The notes below the pieces were generated by a model. That model did no database searches and had not been told where the DNA came from. It was given only the letters and a program-made list of their open reading frames with translations. Source: Akkermansiaceae bacterium (GTDB lineage Bacteria > Verrucomicrobiota > Verrucomicrobiia > Verrucomicrobiales > DEV007). Taken from it: 64,000 bases of DNA. Below are positions 16,903 through 24,765 of the stretch, one piece after another. Position 1 is the first letter of the stretch; each line of letters starts with the position of its first letter. The stretch covers positions 62,001-126,000 of the forward strand of contig JACKQC010000013.1 in assembly GCA_024233085.1 (NCBI GenBank), read 5' to 3'. A program made the translations under genes and the position numbers.

Positions 16903-18063
16903 ATGAAATCGGTGCGTGCGAGTTTTAGTTTCCCCATGGCTCGGAGAGGTCTTTGGCTTCCTGCGATTTTCCTGGCGCTGACGGGGGCGTCGGGAGCGGA
17001 GACGCCGCCGCGCGCGGTTCGGGCCAGCGAGGCGTTTGACTGGCCGCCGGTGCTGGCCCGGGAGTGGGGGAACCCGGTGATCGAGTGGGGCGCCGCGCCG
17101 GCAGCGGGGTTTTCCCTCCGCCGACGGCGAAACGGGAGCGGCCCGCCATCGCGTCCCCGGGGACTGCGATCTTTCGGTTCGGGCACGAATTCCGCCTTTC
17201 CGCTCCGGCTTCGAGTGTCGGGAAACGCCGTCGCCGCGGCGCGGGCCGTTCTGGAGCGGGTCTGGGCGCTCGATTTTTCCGACAATCGAGCGGACGCGGA
17301 GTGGATCGATCTGGACCGGGAGCGGTTTCTCCGGGTCGGAACGGGGTATTTGACCGGACACATCGTTTCCGATCCTGTTGGGAATGCCTGGTGGCGGGTG
17401 CGCATGGGATATCCACAAACCGTCGACCCGGACTATCATTGGATCGTCATCACGACCCACTCCGACACCCGCGCCACTCCCTACGGGCATTTCGCGATGG
17501 GGCTGAGGAGGCGGGGAGGCACCGATCCGGCTCACGATCTGGTGTTCGATCCCCGGGCGCCCTGGGACAAGGATGAACTGCCCGCGATCGGCGACTGGAT
17601 CAACCGCGACAATTCCCACGTCAACCACATCGAGGCCCGCAATCTCTGGGACTGGATGCACACCCAGACCCACTACCGGGGACTCGGCATGCGGATGCGT
17701 TTCCTGCCGATCTCGACCGATCAGGTCGTGCTGATGAAAGCGCTCGCGGCCCGTGACGGCGGCGAAGACCGGGGACCCTTTCGAGCCTTTCGCAACAATT
17801 GCGCCACGATCGGCGTGGACCTCATCGATGGCATGCTGCCGCTGGACGCGAAGTTCAGGGCCTGGCATCCCGTGGCCGACATTCCCACCCGCATCGCCCG
17901 CCTGGCCTCACGGGAGTTTGGCGAGGTGGCTTTTGTCGAAATTTTCTCCGAAGTCGAGGCGCTGGGCCGTGAACCGTCGGCGAAGTCGTTCATCCGCCCG
18001 GCTCCGGACCGGCGGGCTTTGTCGGGGTATCGGGTGGTGCTGGCGGTTCCGGAAATCAACTAG
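16903..18063 (+). CDS. Exported protein with a His/Cys pair, possibly DUF4105/Lnb-N-like
   Basis: A 386-residue protein from the ATG at 16903; a TTG at 16885 extends it and the ATG at 16936 (start of MARRGLWLPAIFLAL) would give a cleaner signal peptide. Two regions stand out: TPYGHFAMGL (193-201, H196) and FRNNCATIGVDLID (296-309, C300). A histidine in YGH followed much later by NNC is the pattern of the DUF4105/Lnb N-terminal papain-like domain, which can be a thiol hydrolase or amide transferase. The first 100 mature residues are Arg/Pro-rich and low in conservation character. Assignment rests on these short motifs only. It is followed 20 bases later by a large esterase gene. Confidence 0.55.
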   Translation: MKSVRASFSFPMARRGLWLPAIFLALTGASGAETPPRAVRASEAFDWPPVLAREWGNPVIEWGAAPAAGFSLRRRRNGSGPPSRPRGLRSFGSGTNSAFPLRLRVSGNAVAAARAVLERVWALDFSDNRADAEWIDLDRERFLRVGTGYLTGHIVSDPVGNAWWRVRMGYPQTVDPDYHWIVITTHSDTRATPYGHFAMGLRRRGGTDPAHDLVFDPRAPWDKDELPAIGDWINRDNSHVNHIEARNLWDWMHTQTHYRGLGMRMRFLPISTDQVVLMKALAARDGGEDRGPFRAFRNNCATIGVDLIDGMLPLDAKFRAWHPVADIPTRIARLASREFGEVAFVEIFSEVEALGREPSAKSFIRPAPDRRALSGYRVVLAVPEIN

Positions 18064-18083
18064 CCGCCATTCCTCCGATCACG

Positions 18084-20069
18084 ATGAAAACCCGGTTGCC
18101 GCTGCCGATTCTCGCTGTCCTGGGTCTGGCAAGGGCGGTCTGGTCCCAGGAAACCCCGCCGACGGTGGAAGTCCTGCCCAAGGATTTCAACGCCGACAAG
18201 GAAAACCAGATGATGCGCGCCTACCTTCGGGGCCGGGTGGGCGCGGCGCTCGACGAGCGGCTCGCCATCCTCGAGGCGCTCGATACGCCGGAGCGGATCG
18301 CCGCCTATCAGAAACGATTGCGCGGATTTTTCCGCGAAACCGTGGCTCTGGACAGCTTCGCGCGCGGCCCGCTGCGGCCCCGCGTCACAGGGCGGTTGGA
18401 GCGCGACGGCTACGTGGTCGAAAACGTGATCTTCGAGTCGCTGCCCGGCTTTCACGTGACGGGAAATCTCTACCTGCCGTCCGCCGGCGAGGGGCCCTTT
18501 CCCGCGATCCTGCATCCGTGCGGCCACACCGACAATGGGAAAGCGGGCGGCGCCTACCAGATGGCGAACATCCTGCTCGCCCGGAGCGGGTTTGCCGTTC
18601 TCTGCTACGACCCGATCGGGCAGGGGGAGCGCCGGCAACTGATCGATCCGCGGACCGGGAAAAGCGCCACCGGTTCCACGGGAGAGCATCAGGTGCTCGG
18701 AGTCGCGCCCGTGCCGCTGGGACGCGGGCTATCGTCTTACATGATCTGGGACGGCATGCGGGCCATCGACTACTTGCAGTCCCGTCCCGAGGTCGATCCC
18801 GAGCGCATCGGGTGCACCGGGAATTCCGGCGGCGGCAACATGACCGCCTTCCTGATGGCGCTGGACGAGCGGATCGCGGCGGCGGCGCCCGGCTGTTTCA
18901 TGACCACGACGCGGAGGAAAAACGAGTCGCCCGGCCCCGGCGACGCGGAGCAGAACCTTTTCGCCCAGATTCGCGAAGGACTGGATCATCCGGATTTCGC
19001 GATCGTGCGCGCGCCGAAGCCGACGCTCATTCTCGCCGCCACCCACGATTTCGTGCCAATCGCGGGCACATGGGAGAATTTCCGGCAGGCCAAGCGCGTT
19101 TACACGAAGCTGGGATACCCCGAGCGGATCGATTTGATCGAAGCGCCGGAAAAACACGGTTTCACGAAGCGGCTGCGCGAGGGGGCGGCGCGATTTTTCT
19201 CGCACTGGCTGAAGGGCGAGGACGGGGAGATTTTCGAGCCGCAGACCGTGCCGATCGAAAAAGACGCCGACCTGCAATGCACGCCGAAGGGACAAGTGCT
19301 GGCTTTGGAAGGAGAGCGAACCTTGTTCGATCTGAATCGCGAATATGCCGCCGCGCTGAAGGAGCGACGGACGCCGCGTTGGAGGGCGGCCTCGGTCGAG
19401 GAAAAGCGGGAAATCGTAAGGGAGACGCTGAACTACCGGGATATTTCTTTCGCCAGAACCCGCCCCAGCCGCTTCGGAGAGGAAGCGGATCCCGTCGCCG
19501 GCTCCACATTCGTGTTTTCCACCGAGGACGGCATCTCGATCCCCGCCATCGCCGAGGCGCCGGTTCCCGCGCCGGCAGGCGGACATGCTCTGCTGCTGCA
19601 CGAAGGGGGAACGGCCGGGGCAAGGCGGACGCCGGAGTACGCGGAACTGGTGAAGAGGACGACGGTGCTTTCGGTCGATCTCCGCGACATCGGCGAAACC
19701 CGCACGCGGGTCTGGCGGTTTCCGGGCGCCGACGCCTGGATCGCCTATCTGCTGGGGGATTCCTATCTGGCGATGCGGACGGAGGATGTCATCGCCATCG
19801 CCAAAGGGTGGAAACCGGGAGAGCCGCCGGTATTGCATGCCTGGGGCGAACTGGTCCCCGTTGCCATTCACGCCGCCGCTTTGGAGCCCGATCTTTTCGA
19901 AAGCGTCACCCTTCACGGGGGACTGACGAGTTGGGAGTCCCTGCTCGATGCCCGCGACCCGCTGCCCCATTGGCACAGTGTCGTCCACGGCGCCCTGCGA
20001 CACTACGACCTGGCCGACCTGCTCGAAATGATCCCGGCGGAAAAACTCGTCCTCGATCCGGAAAACTGA
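18084..20069 (+). CDS. Large secreted acetyl-xylan-esterase-like alpha/beta hydrolase
   Basis: A 661-residue protein with a signal peptide (1-21). The central domain is an alpha/beta hydrolase: ILHPCGHTDNGKA (142-154), FAVLCYDPIGQGE (170-182), nucleophile S248 in CTGNSGGGNMTAFL, acid D322 in AATHDFVPIAG, and H358 in EKHGF. This is the acetyl-xylan esterase/dienelactone-hydrolase-like group common in carbohydrate utilisation loci of PVC bacteria. From about residue 385 there is a second region with remnants of a further hydrolase-like fold (GHALLLHEGG, TVLSVDLRDIGET), so it may be a tandem or decorated enzyme. Likely role is removal of acyl groups from an extracellular polysaccharide. It converges with the sulfatase gene, only four bases apart. 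Confidence 0.83.
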   Translation: MKTRLPLPILAVLGLARAVWSQETPPTVEVLPKDFNADKENQMMRAYLRGRVGAALDERLAILEALDTPERIAAYQKRLRGFFRETVALDSFARGPLRPRVTGRLERDGYVVENVIFESLPGFHVTGNLYLPSAGEGPFPAILHPCGHTDNGKAGGAYQMANILLARSGFAVLCYDPIGQGERRQLIDPRTGKSATGSTGEHQVLGVAPVPLGRGLSSYMIWDGMRAIDYLQSRPEVDPERIGCTGNSGGGNMTAFLMALDERIAAAAPGCFMTTTRRKNESPGPGDAEQNLFAQIREGLDHPDFAIVRAPKPTLILAATHDFVPIAGTWENFRQAKRVYTKLGYPERIDLIEAPEKHGFTKRLREGAARFFSHWLKGEDGEIFEPQTVPIEKDADLQCTPKGQVLALEGERTLFDLNREYAAALKERRTPRWRAASVEEKREIVRETLNYRDISFARTRPSRFGEEADPVAGSTFVFSTEDGISIPAIAEAPVPAPAGGHALLLHEGGTAGARRTPEYAELVKRTTVLSVDLRDIGETRTRVWRFPGADAWIAYLLGDSYLAMRTEDVIAIAKGWKPGEPPVLHAWGELVPVAIHAAALEPDLFESVTLHGGLTSWESLLDARDPLPHWHSVVHGALRHYDLADLLEMIPAEKLVLDPEN

Positions 20070-20073
20070 CGGC

Positions 20074-21477
20074 TTACTTGGCCGGGGTTTTGCGCTTGTC
20101 GAGCTGGTTTTCCACCGGTTTGACCGTCGCCCGGTGTTTCTCCGCCAATTCGGTCAGGCGCGCCACGATTTCGGGATGGTCTTTGGCGATATCGTGTTTT
20201 TCGGAGGGATCGTGATCCAGCTGAAACAGCAGCGGCGGATCGTGGACCACGGCCTCCTTCTGGCCCACGTAGCTGGTCTTGGTCTTGAAATGGGCTTTGA
20301 AGGGCCCCTCGCGGACGGCGAACAACTGCTCGTCGTGGTAGAAAAACATCTCCTTTCGCGGTCCCGCGCCGGTGCCGAACAGCACGGGCGACAGGTCGTA
20401 CCCGTCGAGGACGCGGTCCCTCGGCGCCTCGCCGCCGGCGATGCTCAGGAAAGTGGGCAACAGATCGAGCGTGCTCCCCATCTCGTGGACGATGCCCGGC
20501 TTCAGCTTGCCGGGCCACCACATCACGGTGGGCTCGCGCATCCCGCCCTCCCAGGTCGAGCCTTTGCCGTCTCGCAGCAGGCCGGCCGAGCCGCCGTGGG
20601 TCTTGAAAAGCAGCCAGGGCCCGTTGTCGGAGGTGAAAACCACCAGCGTGTCTTTCGCCACACCCTCGGCCTCCAGTGTCTCGCGGATCCGCCCGACCGA
20701 CCAGTCGATCTCGCGAACCACGTCGCCGTAGATGCCCGCCGGGGAGCTGTCTTTGAAATCTTCCGACCGGAACAGCGGCACATGCGGCAGGTTATGCGCG
20801 AGGTAGATGAAAAAACGCTCGCCTTTGAACTCGCGGATTTTTTTCACCGCCTCCTCCGTGTAGCGCCGCGTGATCGTCCGCTGATCGGCGGGACGCTCGA
20901 CGATCTCGGTGTCGCGCATCAGGGGAACGTTGTAGGCCTGGAATCGCTCCATCTCGGCGAGAGAGATGTGGTCGGCCTTCTCGATTTTGTCCATGTCGTT
21001 GGAGTAGGGGATGCCGAAGTAGCTTTCGAATCCGTGGCTGGTGGGCAGGTAGTCCGGCAAATGCCCGAGGTGCCACTTGCCGATCGCGGCGGTCCGGTAG
21101 CCGTGGCCGCGCAGCGCGGTGGCGATCGTGATCTCAGAGGGCGGCAAACCGCCCGCCGAATCGGGAAACAAGACCCGGCGCCGGTCGGAGGTCATGCCGT
21201 TGCGCACCGGATAGCGACCCGTCAGCAGTCCGGCCCGGCTCGGCGTGCAGACGCAGGCGGCGACATAGAAATTCGTCCACTTCTGTCCCTCGGCGGCCAT
21301 GCGGTCGAGATTCGGCGTGTCGATTCCGGGATTCCCGAAGCAGGAGAGATCGCCGTAGCCGAGGTCGTCGGCAAAAATGACGATGAAGTTGGGACGCAAT
21401 CCCTCGTCCTGAGCCGACGAGACGGGCACGAGGGAAAACGACAGGGCAAGGACACCGAACGCGAGCCGGGAGATCAT
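20074..21477 (-). CDS. Secreted type I sulfatase (arylsulfatase A-like)
   Basis: A 467-residue protein from the ATG at 21477, with a signal peptide (1-22). The metal-binding start is IFADDLGYGD (34-43, D37-D38), and the formylglycine site is C77 in the CTPSR motif (77-81), which must be oxidised by a maturation enzyme before activity. HLGHLPDYLPTSHGFESYFG and TSDNGP (calcium-binding Asp-Asn) and the C-terminal DHDPSEKHDIA are further family marks. These enzymes remove sulfate esters from carbohydrates such as algal polysaccharides; the substrate is not predictable here. The open frame continues upstream to 21609, but that part crosses a terminator-like hairpin and is unlikely to be translated. 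Confidence 0.92.
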   Translation of the reverse strand: MISRLAFGVLALSFSLVPVSSAQDEGLRPNFIVIFADDLGYGDLSCFGNPGIDTPNLDRMAAEGQKWTNFYVAACVCTPSRAGLLTGRYPVRNGMTSDRRRVLFPDSAGGLPPSEITIATALRGHGYRTAAIGKWHLGHLPDYLPTSHGFESYFGIPYSNDMDKIEKADHISLAEMERFQAYNVPLMRDTEIVERPADQRTITRRYTEEAVKKIREFKGERFFIYLAHNLPHVPLFRSEDFKDSSPAGIYGDVVREIDWSVGRIRETLEAEGVAKDTLVVFTSDNGPWLLFKTHGGSAGLLRDGKGSTWEGGMREPTVMWWPGKLKPGIVHEMGSTLDLLPTFLSIAGGEAPRDRVLDGYDLSPVLFGTGAGPRKEMFFYHDEQLFAVREGPFKAHFKTKTSYVGQKEAVVHDPPLLFQLDHDPSEKHDIAKDHPEIVARLTELAEKHRATVKPVENQLDKRKTPAK

Positions 21478-21528
21478 GGGGGCGACTCTAGCGTGGGGCC
21501 GGCCGGCCGCGCAAAGGCGGAATGCCGG

Positions 21529-21570
21529 AAAAAACAAAACCCGGCGCGCGAGATTGGATCGCGCGCCGGG
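21529..21570 (-). terminator. Intrinsic terminator or leader hairpin before the sulfatase gene
   Basis: A perfect 12-bp GC-rich stem (21540-21551 with 21559-21570) with a seven-base loop, followed on the minus strand by a T-rich stretch (GTTTTGTTTTTT). It lies between the PIN toxin gene and the sulfatase start, so it either ends the toxin-antitoxin transcript or is a premature terminator in the sulfatase leader. Confidence 0.8.
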
Positions 21571-21672
21571 CCCATGGTCACGAAACACCAATACCCGGCC
21601 CGAGTTCACAAAAAACCGGCCGGGGAGTCAAGCCTTTGACAAAAAAAAATCACGGCCGGCGAAAACCCGTCC

Positions 21673-21716
21673 GGACTCGATAGGGTTAGGTGATCGAGTC
21701 AACCCTGTCCGGTCCG
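21673..21716. repeat. Dispersed palindromic repeat, copy R4
   Basis: Contains GGACTCGATAGGGTTAGG and, after a short spacer, GTCAACCCTGTCCGGTCC, pairing imperfectly as in the other copies; ACTCGAT/ATCGAGT offers an alternative 7-bp stem. It lies about ten bases downstream of the PIN toxin stop codon. Confidence 0.8.
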
Positions 21717-21725
21717 GCCCGGCGA

Positions 21726-22148
21726 TCACAAACCGAGCGATTCCAGCGCGGCGCCGGGCGACTGGATGGGGATGCGGAGGCCGTTGAAGGCCTGGGCTCT
21801 GGAGGTGACGATAAGGTCGGCGGCGCAGGCGATCGCGGCGGCGGCCTGGAGGGTGGCGCGGAATTCGGCGAGTTGGAAGGCGAGGGCGCTCTTCAGGTCA
21901 TCCGCGCGGACGTTGGCGATCTTGACGAAGCCGCAGAGTTCCGAGCAGAACTCGGCGGTCTTGTGGTTGCCGACGAGGGGGGTGGCGGCCTGGGAGAACT
22001 CGAGGAACGAATTCCAACTTACATAAGCCGCGAGCGACGAGGCGTGGCTTTTCTGGATGCGGTCGAGCAGCCGGGCCGCCGTTTCGGAATAGGGTTGGCG
22101 GTCGATGGCGACATCCACCAACACGTCGGTGTCGAGAAAGAGCCTCAT
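21726..22148 (-). CDS. PIN-domain protein, VapC-like toxin, possibly inactivated
   Basis: A 140-residue PIN domain starting MRLFLDTDVLVDVAID, with D6, D8 and D12 near the first strand as in VapC toxins. In the family the third acidic residue usually sits in a DFEDALQ-like segment; here the aligned stretch is EFRATLQ (95-101), with Ala in place of that aspartate, and the following ADLIVTSRAQAF (110-121) lacks the usual Asn/Asp after VT. The alignment is from memory, so loss of activity is an inference. It is preceded by a small antitoxin gene 47 bases upstream and followed by repeat R4. Confidence 0.82.
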   Translation of the reverse strand: MRLFLDTDVLVDVAIDRQPYSETAARLLDRIQKSHASSLAAYVSWNSFLEFSQAATPLVGNHKTAEFCSELCGFVKIANVRADDLKSALAFQLAEFRATLQAAAAIACAADLIVTSRAQAFNGLRIPIQSPGAALESLGL

Positions 22149-22195
22149 GGGAGGTCAAAAAGGGCGGGCCCGGGGGGAGAAGGAAGCCTCGGAGA

Positions 22196-22435
22196 TCAGC
22201 GGCGCAGGGCGGCGGCGTTGTGGCGGCTGGCGAGCAGGGACGACCGGCCGTTTCCCTGGGGGGCTTGCTTGAATTCGCCGCGCCATTTCTGGGAGAAACT
22301 CTGCTGGCGTTTGAGGATCAGGCCGGAGAGAAAGCCCTCCACGAGGGAGGATACCGAGGTCTCCTGAGCGTCGGCGATTTTTTTTGCTTGTTGTATCAGT
22401 TCTTTCTCAACAGTCAAAGTCAGTTTGGTTTTCAT
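22196..22435 (-). CDS. Ribbon-helix-helix antitoxin, DUF6364-like
   Basis: A 79-residue basic protein. The N-terminus MKTKLTLTVEKELIQQAKKIA followed by a helix with SVSSLVEGFL (28-37) is the beta-strand/helix/helix pattern of ribbon-helix-helix antitoxins of the DUF6364 group, which pair with PIN toxins. The C-terminal half is Arg/Gln-rich and would wrap the toxin. It is the first gene of a two-gene unit with the PIN protein at 21726-22148, and probably represses its own promoter, where a short inverted repeat is seen about 30 bases before the start codon. Confidence 0.8.
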   Translation of the reverse strand: MKTKLTLTVEKELIQQAKKIADAQETSVSSLVEGFLSGLILKRQQSFSQKWRGEFKQAPQGNGRSSLLASRHNAAALRR

Positions 22436-22466
22436 TCCCGATTGTCGCTTTCCTTTTTAAATCTTA

Positions 22467-22479
22467 GCCCCCAAGGGGC
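22467..22479 (-). promoter_or_regulatory. Short inverted repeat in the antitoxin promoter region
   Basis: GCCCC, three bases, GGGGC, next to AT-rich stretches about 30 bases upstream of the antitoxin start codon. It is a candidate autoregulatory operator; no confident -35/-10 pair with standard spacing is visible. Confidence 0.3.
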
Positions 22480-22588
22480 GGTGAAATTTTACAATTCCTT
22501 ATCAAAAACGCGGGCCGGCGGGCAAGCCTTTTCGTCACGAACGGCGGATTTTCCGAAAAAACCCGTTGGCGGGTGGTCTTTCGGGACC

Positions 22589-23470
22589 ATGATGACGCTC
22601 CATTTTTCCCTCGATACCGACACGATGAACGACGCCGTTCCCGGACGCCTATTGTTCGACAGTCACATGCACACGCCGCTTTGCCGGCATGCCTATGGTC
22701 ATCCGTCCGAGTATGCGGCGCGGGGGCATCGGGCCGGATTGCGGGGCGTGGTGATGACCTGCCACAGTCCGATGCCGGATGGTTTTTCCCACGCGGTGCG
22801 GATGGCGCCGGAGGAGTTCGAGGACTACCTGGCGCTGGTGACCGAGGGGGCGGAGAACGCGCCGGAGGGTTTCGAGGTCAGGCTGGGCATGGAGAGCGAC
22901 TATTTTCCCGGGATGGAGGGCTGGCTGTCGGGCCTCCACAAGCGGGCGCCCTTTCACTACATCCTGGGCTCCGTTCACTGGCACATTCCGGAATACCTCG
23001 ACGCCTTCTGGCGGGAGGACATGGCGGCCTTCCGCCGGCAGTATTTCTGGCATCTCGCGGAGTCGGCGGAGTCGGGTCTGTTCGACTGCCTGGCCCATCC
23101 CGACCTGGTGAAAAACGCCTCGGCGGGCGACTGGGATTTCGTGGAGATGCGTCCGGTGATCGCGGAGGCGCTGGACCGGATCGCGGCGACCCGGGTGGCG
23201 ATGGAGCTGAACACCTCGGGGGCTTTCAAGGCTTTTCCGGAGACGAATCCGGGGCCCGCGATGCTGGCGATGATGGCGGAGCGCGACATACCCGTGGTGT
23301 TGGGGTCGGACTCGCACACGCCCGACCGGGTGGGCGACAGTTTTCTGGCGGCCCTCGACATCCTGGAGACGGCGGGCTATGACGCGGTGAGCCAGTTCGA
23401 GAACCGGAAGCGCCAGGATTTGCCGATTTCGCTGGTCAGGGAATCGCTGCTGGCGCACGGGTTGGATTGA
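22589..23470 (+). CDS. PHP-domain histidinol-phosphatase-like hydrolase (HisJ/HisK type)
   Basis: A 293-residue protein. The PHP metal motif is DSHMHTPLCRHA (24-35), with the Cys and second His spacing typical of the histidinol-phosphatase HisJ/HisK group. Further metal ligands are seen in MTCHSPMPDG (H59), GMESDYFPG, LGSVHWH, CLAHPDLV and GSDSHTPDRVG. The enzyme would dephosphorylate histidinol phosphate in histidine synthesis, using a trinuclear metal centre. The ATG at 22589 (ATGATG) was chosen; an in-frame ATG at 22625 would give a start closer to the PHP motif, so the first twelve residues are uncertain. No other his gene is adjacent, so a different phosphate substrate is possible. Confidence 0.82.
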   Translation: MMTLHFSLDTDTMNDAVPGRLLFDSHMHTPLCRHAYGHPSEYAARGHRAGLRGVVMTCHSPMPDGFSHAVRMAPEEFEDYLALVTEGAENAPEGFEVRLGMESDYFPGMEGWLSGLHKRAPFHYILGSVHWHIPEYLDAFWREDMAAFRRQYFWHLAESAESGLFDCLAHPDLVKNASAGDWDFVEMRPVIAEALDRIAATRVAMELNTSGAFKAFPETNPGPAMLAMMAERDIPVVLGSDSHTPDRVGDSFLAALDILETAGYDAVSQFENRKRQDLPISLVRESLLAHGLD

Positions 23471-23586
23471 CCCCGCCCCGGGGGCGAGTACGCGGAACTG
23501 CGTAAAATGGGCGTTTGAGCTATCGTCGCTTTTCGTCGCTTACGTTCTGTGATTGAATCGTTTGGCCGCCACCACGGTCCGAATTC

Positions 23587-24720
23587 ATGAACGAGGGCGC
23601 CGATTCGTTTTTTCCGGAAAAAGCCATCCTGGCGTTGCATGCCGCGTGCGACGGAAATTCGCTGTGGGCCGCGTGCCGGAGGTTGTTGGCTCATTATTTT
23701 GAGCATCATTTTCTGGTGGGCGGGTTCAGCTTTCTGGGCGATCACCCGATGGTCATCAAACGAACGAAACCGGCGCCGAAGCGGGACGCGGCGTGGTGGG
23801 CGCGCAACATGGCGACCCATCCGATGCTCCCCGAACTGTCGGTGAACCCGGACCTGAAGGTGCGCCGCCTCACGGATGCGATGCCGGTGGACGAGATGAA
23901 GCGGCATCCCTACTACCGGGAGTTCGTGGAGCCCGAGGGCTGGCTGTATTCGTTCGCGGCCTTTTTCCGCGGAGAGGGACGGATCGTCGGCATGCTGGCG
24001 GTCAACCGGCGCGAGGATCAGGGGGATTTTTCCGATGGCGAGATGGACACGGTCGATCGGCTCTACCCCCACTTCGAGACGGCGTTCCTCCGGGTGGCGG
24101 CGATTCAGGCGGACAGGGCAAGAACGGCGGGTCTGGCGGAGATGGTGTCCCGCCTTCCGCTGGCGATCGCGATCCTGTCCTGGAAAGGCGGGCTGGTTTA
24201 CATCAACAACGCCGCCCGGGCCGCATGCCTCGCCTGGCGGGCGGAGTCGGAGCCGGCGGCGGCGGGTCTCGCGTTTTCCGAGGCGGCGGTGCCGGCCGAG
24301 GTCGTGGACGCCTGCCGGCGACGGGCCGACGAGCGCGATTCCACCGCGGTGCCCAATGTGGGGCTGGTGCGCGCGAGCCTTGAGGTGAAGCACCCGGAAA
24401 ATCCGCTGCGCCGGGCGGTAATCGAGCCCTTCGACGCCGCTTCGGAGCCCCTGTCGGAATCGGCGTTTCTGGTGCGGTTCGAGGCGCCGGGACCGCCCGG
24501 CGGCGGAGTGGAAAGCCTCGCGTTGCTGAGTCGGCTCTCCACCGCGGAAAAGGCGGTGGCGGAGCGCATTCTGCTCGGCGAGTCGAACCGGGAAATCGCC
24601 GCGGCGCTCGGCAAGAGCGAGGGCACGGTGCGCAAGCAGGTGGAATCGATCCTCAAGAAACTCGGCGTGCGCGACCGGCGGCGGCTGATGCTGGCGATAA
24701 GGGGCGGGCCGGTCGATTGA
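23587..24720 (+). CDS. LuxR-type transcriptional regulator with an N-terminal sensor-like region
   Basis: A 377-residue protein. The C-terminal part (about 318-372) is a LuxR helix-turn-helix: LSTAEKAVAERILLGESNRE followed by IAAALGKSEGTVRKQVESIL, with the conserved EGTVRKQV recognition helix and LGVRDR. The N-terminal 180 residues look like a GAF-type domain (FAAFFRGEGRIVGMLAVNRR), and the middle (about 183-300) resembles a PAS-like fold (LAIAILSWKGGLVYINNAAR). It is not a response regulator because no receiver aspartate is present, so it probably binds a small ligand. The only genes downstream on the same strand are the two giant FG-GAP proteins, the first starting 45 bases later, making them likely targets. 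Confidence 0.85.
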   Translation: MNEGADSFFPEKAILALHAACDGNSLWAACRRLLAHYFEHHFLVGGFSFLGDHPMVIKRTKPAPKRDAAWWARNMATHPMLPELSVNPDLKVRRLTDAMPVDEMKRHPYYREFVEPEGWLYSFAAFFRGEGRIVGMLAVNRREDQGDFSDGEMDTVDRLYPHFETAFLRVAAIQADRARTAGLAEMVSRLPLAIAILSWKGGLVYINNAARAACLAWRAESEPAAAGLAFSEAAVPAEVVDACRRRADERDSTAVPNVGLVRASLEVKHPENPLRRAVIEPFDAASEPLSESAFLVRFEAPGPPGGGVESLALLSRLSTAEKAVAERILLGESNREIAAALGKSEGTVRKQVESILKKLGVRDRRRLMLAIRGGPVD

Positions 24721-24765
24721 GCCGGTTACGGCGTTTTTGGAGGGATTTTCACCAAAAAACCAGGA

